The notes under the pieces: model-generated
The model's input: only the letters and a program-made list of their open reading frames with translations
What the model was told of the DNA's origin: nothing
Databases searched by the model: none
Assembly (NCBI GenBank): GCA_020028535.1
Contig: JAIBHM010000007.1
Location: forward strand, 1 to 31,830
Reading direction: 5' to 3'
DNA from: Armatimonadota bacterium
GTDB taxonomy: Bacteria; Sysuimicrobiota; Sysuimicrobiia; Sysuimicrobiales; Kaftiobacteriaceae
DNA: 31,830 nucleotides
Shown: positions 14,883 to 22,564 of the stretch, one piece after another
Layout of the letters: each line of letters opens with the position of its first letter
How positions within the stretch are numbered: position 1 is the first letter of the stretch
Program-made: the position numbers and the translations under genes

Positions 14883-15329
14883 TCAGGCCTCGAGCTGCGC
14901 CTTCAGGCACTCGAACAGTTCGGCCGTCTTCTTCTCGACCGTGCTGTCCAGCAGCCTGGCCCCCACGGTGGCAATGGGACCGCTGACCACCACGTCGGCA
15001 ACCCAGCGTAGATCGGTCATTCCGTCGGTCCGTTCAGCCAGGTCGACCGTGCTCGTGATGTCGACGGCGCTGCCCAGGCCGCCTCCCCGCCCGCTGATCC
15101 GGGCGTGGGCAGGTACCTGAAGATCGCGCATCGCGACGTCGAAGGTGAAATTCCCTTTGACAAATGCCACCCCGACGCGGAGCACTGCCCGGAAATGACC
15201 CTCCTCAATGAGATCGAGACTCTGCACGTCCGGGAGACAGCGGCTGAGCGTCTGCGGGTCAACCAGGAAGCCCCACACCCGGTCGCGCGCCGCGCGGATG
15301 GTCAGCGTGCCCTCGTAGTGCAGCGCCAC
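14883..15329 (-). CDS. coxG: CoxG-like SRPBCC protein (second copy)
   Basis: Predicted 148 residues, starting MALHYEGTLTIRAARDRVWG, with FLVDPQTLSRCLPDVQSL and a C-terminal helix RLLDSTVEKKTAELFECL. This is the CoxG (carbon monoxide dehydrogenase subunit G) branch of the START/SRPBCC fold, which forms a lipid- or ligand-binding pocket. CoxG recruits CO dehydrogenase to the membrane in studied actinobacteria and may bring menaquinone to it. The start abuts the stop of the XdhC-YHS gene (15330/15329). It is clearly diverged from the CoxG at 20090, so the two may serve different steps or partners. Confidence 0.88.
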   Translation of the reverse strand: MALHYEGTLTIRAARDRVWGFLVDPQTLSRCLPDVQSLDLIEEGHFRAVLRVGVAFVKGNFTFDVAMRDLQVPAHARISGRGGGLGSAVDITSTVDLAERTDGMTDLRWVADVVVSGPIATVGARLLDSTVEKKTAELFECLKAQLEA

Positions 15330-16292
15330 CTAAGCCCCCGCCGGCACGTACGTGGCCGGCTCGCGCTCAAACGTCCGGCGGCAGTGGGCGCTGCAGAAAT
15401 AGTATCGCACCCCTCGGAATTCCGCTGTGTGCTCTGCCGTGGCCGGGTCCACTGACATGCCGCAGATTGGATCGATTGCCTTCTGCGCTTCCGCCGCTTC
15501 AACGGATAACGGCACGACGCTGCGGCGGTGCTGGACGATCTCGGCCAGGATGCTGAGCGCGATCTCTTCTGGCGTCACGGCCCCGATGTCCAGGCCCGCC
15601 GGCACTTTCACCCGCTGGATCTGCTCCGGGGGCACGCTCTTGCTCTCCAGATACGCAAACACCGTCTCCGCCCGCCGGCGGCTGGCGACCAGCGACACGT
15701 AGCGCGCGCGGGAACCGACGACGTGCTCCAGCGCTTCTTCATCGTAGGAACCCATCGTCGCCACGACGATCCAGGTGTCCGCGGTAACCCGCTGAGCGAG
15801 CTCGTCGAGGGCAAGCGGAAGACCGGCCACCTGCACATCGAACCCCAGCAGCCCTCCCATCTCGGAGAGCGCGCCCACGAGAGGGGCCTCCCCAACGAGG
15901 AGGAGCACGGGACGGGCCAGCACGGGCTCAATGTAAATGTCCAGGCTCCCTCCGCTGTGACAGGTGATCGTGTGGTGGATCACACCGTCCCGATCATCCT
16001 GTGGGTTCGGGCTGAGGCTGATAAATCGGGGCGTCCCCTCTCGGAGCACCTGCAACGCTTCGGTCACGACAACGGGGTGGGCGCAGCTGCCCCCCACCCA
16101 CCCCTCAAGCACGCCGTCGGCCAGAATCAAGGCTTTCATCCCCGGCCTGGCCGAGGACGGCCGCTCGACCCTGACCACGGTCGCGAGTGCAAACGGCGTG
16201 CGCCGCTCCCGGAGCTGGGCCGCGCGCTCCAAGATGTCGCCCTTGCCCGGATGTCCTATTCCGTCACTCCATTCTGACGGAGTACCTTCCAC
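15330..16292 (-). CDS. XdhC-family maturation protein with C-terminal YHS domain
   Basis: About 320 residues. The XdhC_CoxI domain is recognisable in ILERAAQLRERRTPFALATV and GWVGGSCAHPVVVTEAL. A Rossmann domain follows (PVLLLVGEAPLVGAL, DTWIVVATMGSYDEEALEHV, GLDIGAVTPEEIALSILAEI). The last ~45 residues form a YHS domain, with AIDPICGMSVDPATAEHT and YYFCSAHCRRTFE, a small Cys-rich metal-binding fold often found in copper or heavy-metal proteins. The role is probably cofactor or metal insertion into CoxL; the YHS tail may handle copper for the Mo-Cu site, which is inference. The start is unclear because the gene overlaps the coxL 3' end: I use GTG 16292, but GTG at 16301 and 16343 are open and no clear ribosome-binding site decides. 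GNISGGC is changed to GWVGGSC relative to the other XdhC. Confidence 0.85.
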   Translation of the reverse strand: MEGTPSEWSDGIGHPGKGDILERAAQLRERRTPFALATVVRVERPSSARPGMKALILADGVLEGWVGGSCAHPVVVTEALQVLREGTPRFISLSPNPQDDRDGVIHHTITCHSGGSLDIYIEPVLARPVLLLVGEAPLVGALSEMGGLLGFDVQVAGLPLALDELAQRVTADTWIVVATMGSYDEEALEHVVGSRARYVSLVASRRRAETVFAYLESKSVPPEQIQRVKVPAGLDIGAVTPEEIALSILAEIVQHRRSVVPLSVEAAEAQKAIDPICGMSVDPATAEHTAEFRGVRYYFCSAHCRRTFEREPATYVPAGA

Positions 16293-18604
16293 ACTTTCCA
16301 CGGTGTGATCGGGATGTCGATGTGCCGGACCCCCAGGTGCCACATCGCGTCAATCACCGCGTTCGCGATGGCCGCGGGGGCGCCCACGGTGGCGGATTCT
16401 CCCACACCTTTGGCGCCGAGCGGGTGATGCGGCGAGGGCGTCACCGTGTTCGCAGTCTCCCAGCGTGGCGTCTCCATCGACGTGGGTAGCAGGTAGTCCA
16501 TGAAGCTCCCGCCACGGATGTTCCCGTCGTCGTCGTACGTGATCTCTTCGTACAGCGCAGGCGCGAGCCCCATGGTCAGCCCGCCGTGCACCTGTCCTTC
16601 GACGATCATCGGGTTGATGATGTTGCCGCAGTCGTCGACGGCGACGAACCGCCGGATCTTTACTTCGCCGGTGCCCTTGTCGATGTCCACGACGCAGATG
16701 TAGCTGCCGAACGGGAATGTCAGATTCGGCGGGTCGTAGTAGGCCACGGCCTCCAACCCGGCCTCCAGGCCCTGCGGGTGATTCGTGTAGGCGGCAAACG
16801 CGATCTCCTGGATCGTCTTGGCCCGCTGAGGCGATCCCTTCACGAAGAACTTCCCGCGCTCCCACTCCAGGTCGGATTCGCTCGCCTCCAGCAGGTGGGC
16901 CGCGATCTTCCTGGCCTTGTCGCGGATCTTTCGCGCCGCGACGGCACCGGCAGCGGCGGCGACCGGGGTGCTACGGCTGGCATAGGTACCCAGCCCGTAC
17001 GGCGCGGTATCGGTATCGCCTTCTTCCACGGCGATGTCGTCCTCGGGGATCCCCAGCTCGTGCGCGATGACCTGGGCATACGTGGTCTCATGCCCCTGCC
17101 CCTGGGACTTCGTGCCGAAGCGCGCCACGGCCTTACCGGTGGGATGCACGCGAATCTCGGCGCTGTCGAACATCTTCAGACCGAGGATGTCAAAGCTGTG
17201 CGATGGGCCTGCGCCGACGATCTCGGTGAAGCTGCTGATCCCGATCCCCATCAACTCGCCGCGCGTTCGCTTCTCCGCTTGTTCCCGTCGCAGCGCAGTG
17301 TACCCGATCATCTCCATGGCCTTCTTCAACGCCCCCTGGTAGTTGCCGCTGTCGTAGGTCCACCCCAGCGGGGACTTGTATGGGAAGGCCTCCGGCCGGA
17401 TGAAGTTCTTCAGGCGGAACTCGGCCGGATCCATCTTGAGCTCATGGGCCATGATGTCGGCCATCCGCTCGATGGCGTACGAGGCTTCGGTCACCCTGAA
17501 CGAGCAGCGGTAGGCAATGCCCCCCGGGGGCTTGTTGGTGTAGGCGCCGTCCACCTCGACAAACGCGGACTGAAAATCGTATGAACCGGTGCAGATGGAG
17601 AACAGGCCTGCGGGAAACTTCGAAGGATTGGCGGCCGCATCAAACGCGCCGTGGTCGGCGATCGTCTTGAAACGAAGGGCGGTAAGCGTGCCATCGCGCT
17701 TCGCCCCCAGCTCGGCGGTGATGTGGTAGTCGCGCGCGAACGAGTCCGCCTGGATGTTCTCCATGCGGTCCTCGATCCATTTCACCGGCTTGCCCGTGAG
17801 TACCGAGGCCGCCACCGCCACCACGTAGCCCGGATAGACGGGCACCTTCCCGCCGAACCCTCCGCCGATGTCCGGTGACACCACCCGGATCTTGTGCTCG
17901 GCCAGCCCGAGGTGCCCAGCGACGAGGGCCACGACGGTCCGGATCGCGTGCGGCGCCTGCGTGGTCATCCACAGCGTCAGCTTTCCATCCACCGAATCCC
18001 ATTGCGCGACGCACCCGCAGGTCTCGATCGACGCGACATGGATGCGCGGAATATACAGGTCCTCCTCGACGGTGACGTCCGCCTGCTCAAGCGCCCTGGC
18101 GGTGGCATCACGGTCGCCGACCTCCCAGTGCCAGATGTGGTTGGTCTTCTGCTCGCGGTCCTCCCGCAATACGGGCGCGTCCGGCCGCAGTGCCTTCTTG
18201 GGATCCACCACGACGGGCAGAGGCTCGTAGTCGACTTCGACCGCCGCGGCGCCGTCGGCGGCGATGTAGCGCTGCGTCGCCAGGACGGCCGCTACTTCCT
18301 GGGCCTGGTAGAGCACGGTGTCGATTGGCAACACCATCTGCCGGTCGGACATCAAGGTGGGCATCCAGGCCAGCCCGTACTTGTCCAGGTCCCGCCCGGT
18401 GATCACGGCGAGGACGCCGGGAATGGCCAGGGCCTTCTCCGCGCGGATGGCCGTGATCTTCGCGTGCGCGTACGGGCTGCGCACGATGTCGAGGTACAGC
18501 ATCCCGGGTAGCTTGAGGTCATCGATGTAGTTGCCCTTGCCACGGATGAATCGGGCGTCTTCCTTTCGTTTGACGGAATGCCCCATCCCATGCGCCACGG
18601 CCAT
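16256..18604 (-). CDS. coxL: Form I aerobic CO dehydrogenase, large (molybdenum) subunit
   Basis: Predicted 782 residues, normal for CoxL (~800). The N-terminal aldehyde-oxidase-like domain starts HSVKRKEDARFIRGKGNYID. Moco-binding motifs include VVSPDIGGGFGGK (~242-253) and the QGQGHETTY loop (501-509). The key point is AYRCSFR at 364-370: this loop, with Cys367 as the expected ligand bridging copper to molybdenum, defines form I (true CO-oxidising) enzymes. GVGES at 733-737 gives the catalytic Glu736. The reaction is CO + H2O to CO2 + 2H+ + 2e-, with electrons passing through CoxS and CoxM to quinone at the membrane. The ATG at 18604 lies 5 nt after the coxS stop, with AGGAGCTGATCCTC before it. 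Neighbouring coxM, coxS, coxG, coxD, coxE and xdhC genes agree. Confidence 0.97.
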   Translation of the reverse strand: MAVAHGMGHSVKRKEDARFIRGKGNYIDDLKLPGMLYLDIVRSPYAHAKITAIRAEKALAIPGVLAVITGRDLDKYGLAWMPTLMSDRQMVLPIDTVLYQAQEVAAVLATQRYIAADGAAAVEVDYEPLPVVVDPKKALRPDAPVLREDREQKTNHIWHWEVGDRDATARALEQADVTVEEDLYIPRIHVASIETCGCVAQWDSVDGKLTLWMTTQAPHAIRTVVALVAGHLGLAEHKIRVVSPDIGGGFGGKVPVYPGYVVAVAASVLTGKPVKWIEDRMENIQADSFARDYHITAELGAKRDGTLTALRFKTIADHGAFDAAANPSKFPAGLFSICTGSYDFQSAFVEVDGAYTNKPPGGIAYRCSFRVTEASYAIERMADIMAHELKMDPAEFRLKNFIRPEAFPYKSPLGWTYDSGNYQGALKKAMEMIGYTALRREQAEKRTRGELMGIGISSFTEIVGAGPSHSFDILGLKMFDSAEIRVHPTGKAVARFGTKSQGQGHETTYAQVIAHELGIPEDDIAVEEGDTDTAPYGLGTYASRSTPVAAAAGAVAARKIRDKARKIAAHLLEASESDLEWERGKFFVKGSPQRAKTIQEIAFAAYTNHPQGLEAGLEAVAYYDPPNLTFPFGSYICVVDIDKGTGEVKIRRFVAVDDCGNIINPMIVEGQVHGGLTMGLAPALYEEITYDDDGNIRGGSFMDYLLPTSMETPRWETANTVTPSPHHPLGAKGVGESATVGAPAAIANAVIDAMWHLGVRHIDIPITPWKVWKVLRQNGVTE

Positions 18605-18609
18605 GAGGA

Positions 18610-19107
18610 TCAGCTCCTTTCGCCGGCAGGCGCCGGGGTCCCACGCATCTTGTCTGCCGCATCCTTGATCGCTGCCACGATGTTAACGTAACCCGTGCAC
18701 CGGCAGAGGTTGCCGGAAATCCCCCAGCGGATTTGCTCTTCGGTCGGATTGGGAACGCGCTGCAGGAGGGCAAAGGCCGTGATCATCATCCCCGGGGTGC
18801 AGAAGCCGCACTGCAGGCCGTGCTTTTGGTGAAATCCTTCCTGAATCGGATGGAGCTGGCCGTTCTGCGCCAGCCCCTCAACGGTCATCACCGTGCGGCC
18901 GTCCGCCTGCACCGCAAACATGGTGCAGGACTTCACGGCGCGGCCGTCCAGGAGGACCGTGCACGCGCCGCAGTTGGTCGTGTCGCACCCGATGTGCGTG
19001 CCGGTGAGCCCAACAACCTCACGAAGGAAGTGCACCAATAACAACCGGGGCTCCACCTCGGCTTCATGGACGCTGCCGTTGATCGTGATCTTGACGCGGT
19101 TGCCCAT
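18610..19107 (-). CDS. coxS: CO dehydrogenase small (2Fe-2S) subunit
   Basis: Predicted 165 residues, the usual length. A plant-ferredoxin-like domain has C41, C46, C49 and C61 (HIGCDTTNCGACTVLLDG). An all-helical domain has C100, C103, C135 and C137 (LQCGFCTPGMM, GNLCRCTGY). These form two 2Fe-2S clusters that carry electrons from the Mo-Cu site in CoxL to FAD in CoxM. The ATG at 19107 overlaps the coxM stop (TGATG) and is preceded by AAGGAGGAG; a GTG one codon earlier is less likely. It is the second gene of a coxM-coxS-coxL set. Confidence 0.96.
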   Translation of the reverse strand: MGNRVKITINGSVHEAEVEPRLLLVHFLREVVGLTGTHIGCDTTNCGACTVLLDGRAVKSCTMFAVQADGRTVMTVEGLAQNGQLHPIQEGFHQKHGLQCGFCTPGMMITAFALLQRVPNPTEEQIRWGISGNLCRCTGYVNIVAAIKDAADKMRGTPAPAGERS

Positions 19108-19982
19108 CACGCTCCTCCTTTGGCCCGCCCAACGGCCAGCCGCAGCGCCCGCGCCGTGAGCACCCTCACCATATCCCGCTTGTAGTCCGCCGGGCCGCGC
19201 AGGTCGTCGGCCGGGTCAGATTCCGTCGCCGCGGTCTCGGCGGCTCTGGCGATCGTGGCGTCGTCGGGCTTCTTGCCGCGAAGCACTTGCTCGGCCTGCC
19301 CGGCGCGCAGGGAAGTCGGACCCACATTGCACAAGCCGATCCCCACCTGTTCACAAGCACCCGTGCTGCTGAGAAGAAGCCCGACGCCGACGGCGGCGAT
19401 GGCGAAGTCGCCCACCTTGCGCTCGAGCTTGAGGTAGGCTCCACCGCTGTTCTTCTGGGATTGCGGGATGCCGATCTCGGTCAGGATCTCGTCGGGCTGG
19501 AGCGCCGTTGTAAACGTGCCCACGAAAAACTCGTCGAGAGGAATCGTGCGCCCGCCACGGGGACCGGTGGCCACCACGTGGGCCCCCGCGGCCAGCAATG
19601 CGGCACCCCAATCACCTGCGGGGTCGGCATGCGCGAGCGACCCTCCGACCGTGCCCATGTTGCGGACGAGAGGATCGGCGATGACGCGGGCCGCGTCGGC
19701 AAGCAGGGGATACCCGGAGCGGATCACGTCAGAGGTTTCGATGTCGCCATGCCGGGTGAGCGCACCGACGCGCAGAAAGCCCTCGGATTCCCGGATGTAC
19801 GTCAGCCCGTCGATGCGGCTGAGATCCACGAGATACCGCGGAGCCGCCAACCGAAGCTTCATCAGGGGGATCAGGCTGTGGCCTCCTGCCAGGACCTTCG
19901 CGTCTTCACCGTAGCGCTGCAGGAGCGTCACCGCTTCAGGGAGGGTTTGCGGTGAAAAGTACTCAAACGATCCAGGGATCAT
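19107..19982 (-). CDS. coxM: CO dehydrogenase medium (FAD-binding) subunit
   Basis: Predicted 291 residues from ATG 19982, with GGAGG upstream; the open frame to 20021 adds 13 unrelated residues. The FAD-binding domain has KVLAGGHSLIPLMKLRLA (~28-46) and the second FAD loop TVGGSLAHADPAGDWGAALL (~114-133), both typical of CoxM/PCMH-type subunits. The C-terminal CO_deh_flav_C domain follows (YLKLERKVGDFAIAAVGVG). CoxM passes electrons from the CoxS clusters to the quinone pool. It leads the structural set coxM-S-L, and an inverted repeat lies 26 nt upstream. Confidence 0.96.
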   Translation of the reverse strand: MIPGSFEYFSPQTLPEAVTLLQRYGEDAKVLAGGHSLIPLMKLRLAAPRYLVDLSRIDGLTYIRESEGFLRVGALTRHGDIETSDVIRSGYPLLADAARVIADPLVRNMGTVGGSLAHADPAGDWGAALLAAGAHVVATGPRGGRTIPLDEFFVGTFTTALQPDEILTEIGIPQSQKNSGGAYLKLERKVGDFAIAAVGVGLLLSSTGACEQVGIGLCNVGPTSLRAGQAEQVLRGKKPDDATIARAAETAATESDPADDLRGPADYKRDMVRVLTARALRLAVGRAKGGA

Positions 19983-20007
19983 CCGCCCAACACCTCCGCG
20001 ATACAGT

Positions 20008-20022
20008 TTTGTGACACACAAA
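20008..20022. promoter_or_regulatory. Inverted repeat upstream of coxM
   Basis: TTTGTG-ACA-CACAAA is a perfect inverted repeat with 6-bp arms, 26 nt before the coxM start in the 107-nt gap after coxG. A dimeric regulator could bind it; it loosely recalls CRP/FNR-family half-sites (TGTGA) but the spacing is not canonical. No good -35/-10 pair is evident next to it, so the role is uncertain. Confidence 0.35.
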
Positions 20023-20089
20023 CGAGGGCGATTGAGGGCGGTGTTAGTTCTCCGGAAACTCCGCGTTCCCTTCCACGCGCCGGCGTGAC

Positions 20090-20530
20090 TCAGCGCTTCT
20101 GTAGTTCCCTCTCGAGCGCTTTGAAGAACTCACTTGCCATCTGCTTGGCCACGCCGCCGATGAGGCGGTGGCCGACGCTTGCAATCAAGCCGGTGATCTG
20201 CGCGTCGCCGGTATAGTTGACCACGGTCTTGCCTTCGCTCTCCTCCAGCCGCAGCTCGCCGGTGGCGCGGATCGTCCCGGGCTTGCCTCCGCCTTCGACC
20301 CGCAGCGTCATGCGCTCTGGGGGCACCTTGTCGGTAATGCTCACCTTGCCGTCATACGCACCCTTCACGGGACCGATCCCCAACTCGATCGTGGCTTTGA
20401 ACATGTCGTCGCCCTGCGGCTCCAGCTTCTTGACCCCGGGCGTCGCCCGCGCCAGCACGCCGGGATCATTCAGCAGCGCCCAGACCTTGTCGCGCGGAGC
20501 CGGAAGCGTGTAGGTGCCCTCAACCTTCAT
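20090..20530 (-). CDS. coxG: CoxG, SRPBCC-fold membrane recruitment protein (first copy)
   Basis: Predicted 146 residues starting MKVEGTYTLPAPRDKVWALL, with NDPGVLARATPGVKKLEP, the GPVKGAYDGKV strand, and a C-terminal helix with GVAKQMASEFFKALERELQ. These are features of the carbon monoxide dehydrogenase subunit G family. It is expected to tether CO dehydrogenase to the membrane and help electron delivery to quinone. The ATG has AGGAGG upstream. It lies just after the acyl-CoA synthetase gene (9-nt gap) and just before coxM. This position suggests it serves the form I enzyme directly. Confidence 0.93.
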   Translation of the reverse strand: MKVEGTYTLPAPRDKVWALLNDPGVLARATPGVKKLEPQGDDMFKATIELGIGPVKGAYDGKVSITDKVPPERMTLRVEGGGKPGTIRATGELRLEESEGKTVVNYTGDAQITGLIASVGHRLIGGVAKQMASEFFKALERELQKR

Positions 20531-20539
20531 GCGATCCTC

Positions 20540-22486
20540 CTATCGTGCCTTACCGATCTCGTCGACAGCCTGAGGGTTCTCCAGTGAGGAGGTGTCTCCG
20601 AGGTCGACCCCCAGATACCGCGCGCGGATGACGCGCCGCATGATTTTCGCGTTGCGCGTCTTGGGCAGGTCGCGCACGAACAGCACACGCTTGGGCCGGA
20701 GCGCCTTACCCTGCTGGTCCACCACTTGCTGTATCAGCGCCGCCCGCAACTCCTCGGACGGCTCCACGCCCGGCCGCAGGACGGCAAAGCACACGACGGA
20801 TTCTCCCTTGAGCTCGTCGGGCACCCCGATCGCCGCAGCCTCGGACACCGCATGGTGCGACACGAGCACCGACTCGATCTCCGCGGGTCCCACCCGTTTT
20901 CCGGCAACCTTGATCGTGTCGTCCGAGCGTCCTTGAATATACCAGAAACCGTCTCCGTCGATCCTGACCCAGTCGCCGTGAACCCAGACATCCGGCCACC
21001 GTGACCAGTAGGTCTGGATGTACCGGTCCGGATCTTTCCAGAACCCCCGGGTCATCCCGGGCCACGGCTTGCGCACCACCAGTTCGCCCACTGCGCCGCG
21101 GACAGGCCGTCCGGCGTCGTCAACGACCTCGGCATCCATCCCCAATACCGGACCGGTAAACGAACACGGTTTCTGCGGGTGGAGCACGGTGCACCCCACG
21201 ATCCCGCCGCTGATCTCAGTGCCGCCCGAATAGTTCAAGATCGGGCAGCGACCGCCACCCACGTTGCGGAAATACCAGAGCCACGGCTCAGGGTTCCAGG
21301 GCTCGCCGGTCGAGCCGAGCAGCCGCAGCGAACGCAGGTCGCACCGCCGCACGGCCGCCTCCCCGTGGCGCATCATCGCCCGGATCGCTGTGGGGGAAAT
21401 GCCGGCAACGGTCACCTGGTGGCGTTCCAGCAGGGCCCACAGCCGGTCCGTCTGTGGGTAGTCGATGGCGCCATCGTAGAGCAGCATCGTCCCACCGAGG
21501 GTCAGCACGCCGATGATCTCCCACGGCCCCATCATCCATCCGAGGTCGGTCAGCCAGAACATCGTGTCATGTTCCTGAAAGTCGAAGCCGTAGGCCATGT
21601 CCACGGTGCCCTTGATGGGGAACCCGCCGTGAACGTGCACGGTGCCTTTGGGGCGTCCCGTGGTGCCCGAGGTGTAGATGATCATGAAGGGGTCATCGGC
21701 GCTCGTGGACTCCGGCCCAGCTTCGTCGGATTCAGCCCGCGTGAGGTCCCCCCACCAGTGGTCACGACCTTCTGTCCAGGGAACTTTCCTATCCTGGTGT
21801 CGGTGGACGAGGACATGCTTAATGGAAGGCACGGTGCGGACCGCTTCGTCGGCCGTCTCCTTCATCGGGACCGTGCTACCCCTCCGGGTGAACCCGTCGG
21901 CCGTGATCAGGGCGGCGGCCTCGCAGTCTGCCAGACGGCTTGCCACCGCTGCAGCCCCGAAGCCTGAGAAGATCGGAATGTAGATCGCTCCCATGCGTGA
22001 GACGGCGAGCGTGGCGATCGCGCACTCCGGGCCCAGCGGCATGAAGATGCCAACCCGATCGCCCTTGCGGATGCCCAGTCGTCGCATAGCGTTAGCCATG
22101 CGACTGACTTCAGCGAGGACCTCGCGGTAGGTGAGCGACCTGGTGCGGCCATCCTCAGACTCGTAGCGAATAGCCGTCTTGTTCCCCAAACGCGCAATGT
22201 GCCGGTCGAGGGCATTCTCGACGTAGTTGTATGCCCCGTCGATCCACCAGCGGGTCCAGGCGATACCCCCGCTACTGTCATATACCTGGCTGTACGGACG
22301 CATCCACCGGAGGCCCAGATCTTCGCTTACCGCGTTCCAGAACCAGGCCAGGTCGGTGATCGAACGCTTGAACAGCGTGTCGTAATCGTCGATACCGTGG
22401 CGGCGCATGAACTGGAGCAGGCGGCTGCGGGAGACGTAGTCGTCGGTGGGACGCCAGACGATCGCAGACTCGGAGCGCACAGCCAT
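20540..22486 (-). CDS. AMP-forming acyl-CoA synthetase (acetyl-CoA synthetase-like)
   Basis: Predicted 648 residues from ATG 22486; upstream open frame to 23152 is the shadow of the aldehyde dehydrogenase gene. It carries an ACS-type N-terminal domain (WTRWWIDGAYNYVENALDRH), the P-loop-like YTSGTTGRPKGTVHVHGG, the adenylate motif LNYSGGTEISGG, GRSDDTIKVAGKRVGPAEIE, and the C-terminal lysine region NAKIMRR (K~614), the site modified and needed for adenylation. Canonical acetyl-CoA synthetase has a Trp in the acyl pocket (WWQTETG); here the equivalent is NYSGGTEI, so a larger acid than acetate is possible. The reaction is acid + ATP + CoA to acyl-CoA + AMP + PPi. It heads the cox operon and is divergent to the aldehyde dehydrogenase, so the two might form an aldehyde-to-acyl-CoA route. 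A TATAAT box six bases before the ATG suggests a leaderless message. Confidence 0.92.
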   Translation of the reverse strand: MAVRSESAIVWRPTDDYVSRSRLLQFMRRHGIDDYDTLFKRSITDLAWFWNAVSEDLGLRWMRPYSQVYDSSGGIAWTRWWIDGAYNYVENALDRHIARLGNKTAIRYESEDGRTRSLTYREVLAEVSRMANAMRRLGIRKGDRVGIFMPLGPECAIATLAVSRMGAIYIPIFSGFGAAAVASRLADCEAAALITADGFTRRGSTVPMKETADEAVRTVPSIKHVLVHRHQDRKVPWTEGRDHWWGDLTRAESDEAGPESTSADDPFMIIYTSGTTGRPKGTVHVHGGFPIKGTVDMAYGFDFQEHDTMFWLTDLGWMMGPWEIIGVLTLGGTMLLYDGAIDYPQTDRLWALLERHQVTVAGISPTAIRAMMRHGEAAVRRCDLRSLRLLGSTGEPWNPEPWLWYFRNVGGGRCPILNYSGGTEISGGIVGCTVLHPQKPCSFTGPVLGMDAEVVDDAGRPVRGAVGELVVRKPWPGMTRGFWKDPDRYIQTYWSRWPDVWVHGDWVRIDGDGFWYIQGRSDDTIKVAGKRVGPAEIESVLVSHHAVSEAAAIGVPDELKGESVVCFAVLRPGVEPSEELRAALIQQVVDQQGKALRPKRVLFVRDLPKTRNAKIMRRVIRARYLGVDLGDTSSLENPQAVDEIGKAR

Positions 22487-22492
22487 GACCTC

Positions 22493-22498
22493 ATTATA
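22493..22498 (-). promoter_or_regulatory. TATAAT -10 box of the acyl-CoA synthetase/cox operon
   Basis: On the minus strand a perfect TATAAT is followed by GAGGTC and the ATG at 22486. A six-base gap places transcription start at or near the start codon, as at both HNH genes and vapB. No clear -35 box is seen. GAGG in the gap could also be read as a very close ribosome-binding site. Confidence 0.6.
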
Positions 22499-22564
22499 CC
22501 GAGCGTCCTCATCATAGGGCCCGCGCGCAGCAGCATCGAAGTCGGTGGGACGAGGTGAGTCTCC

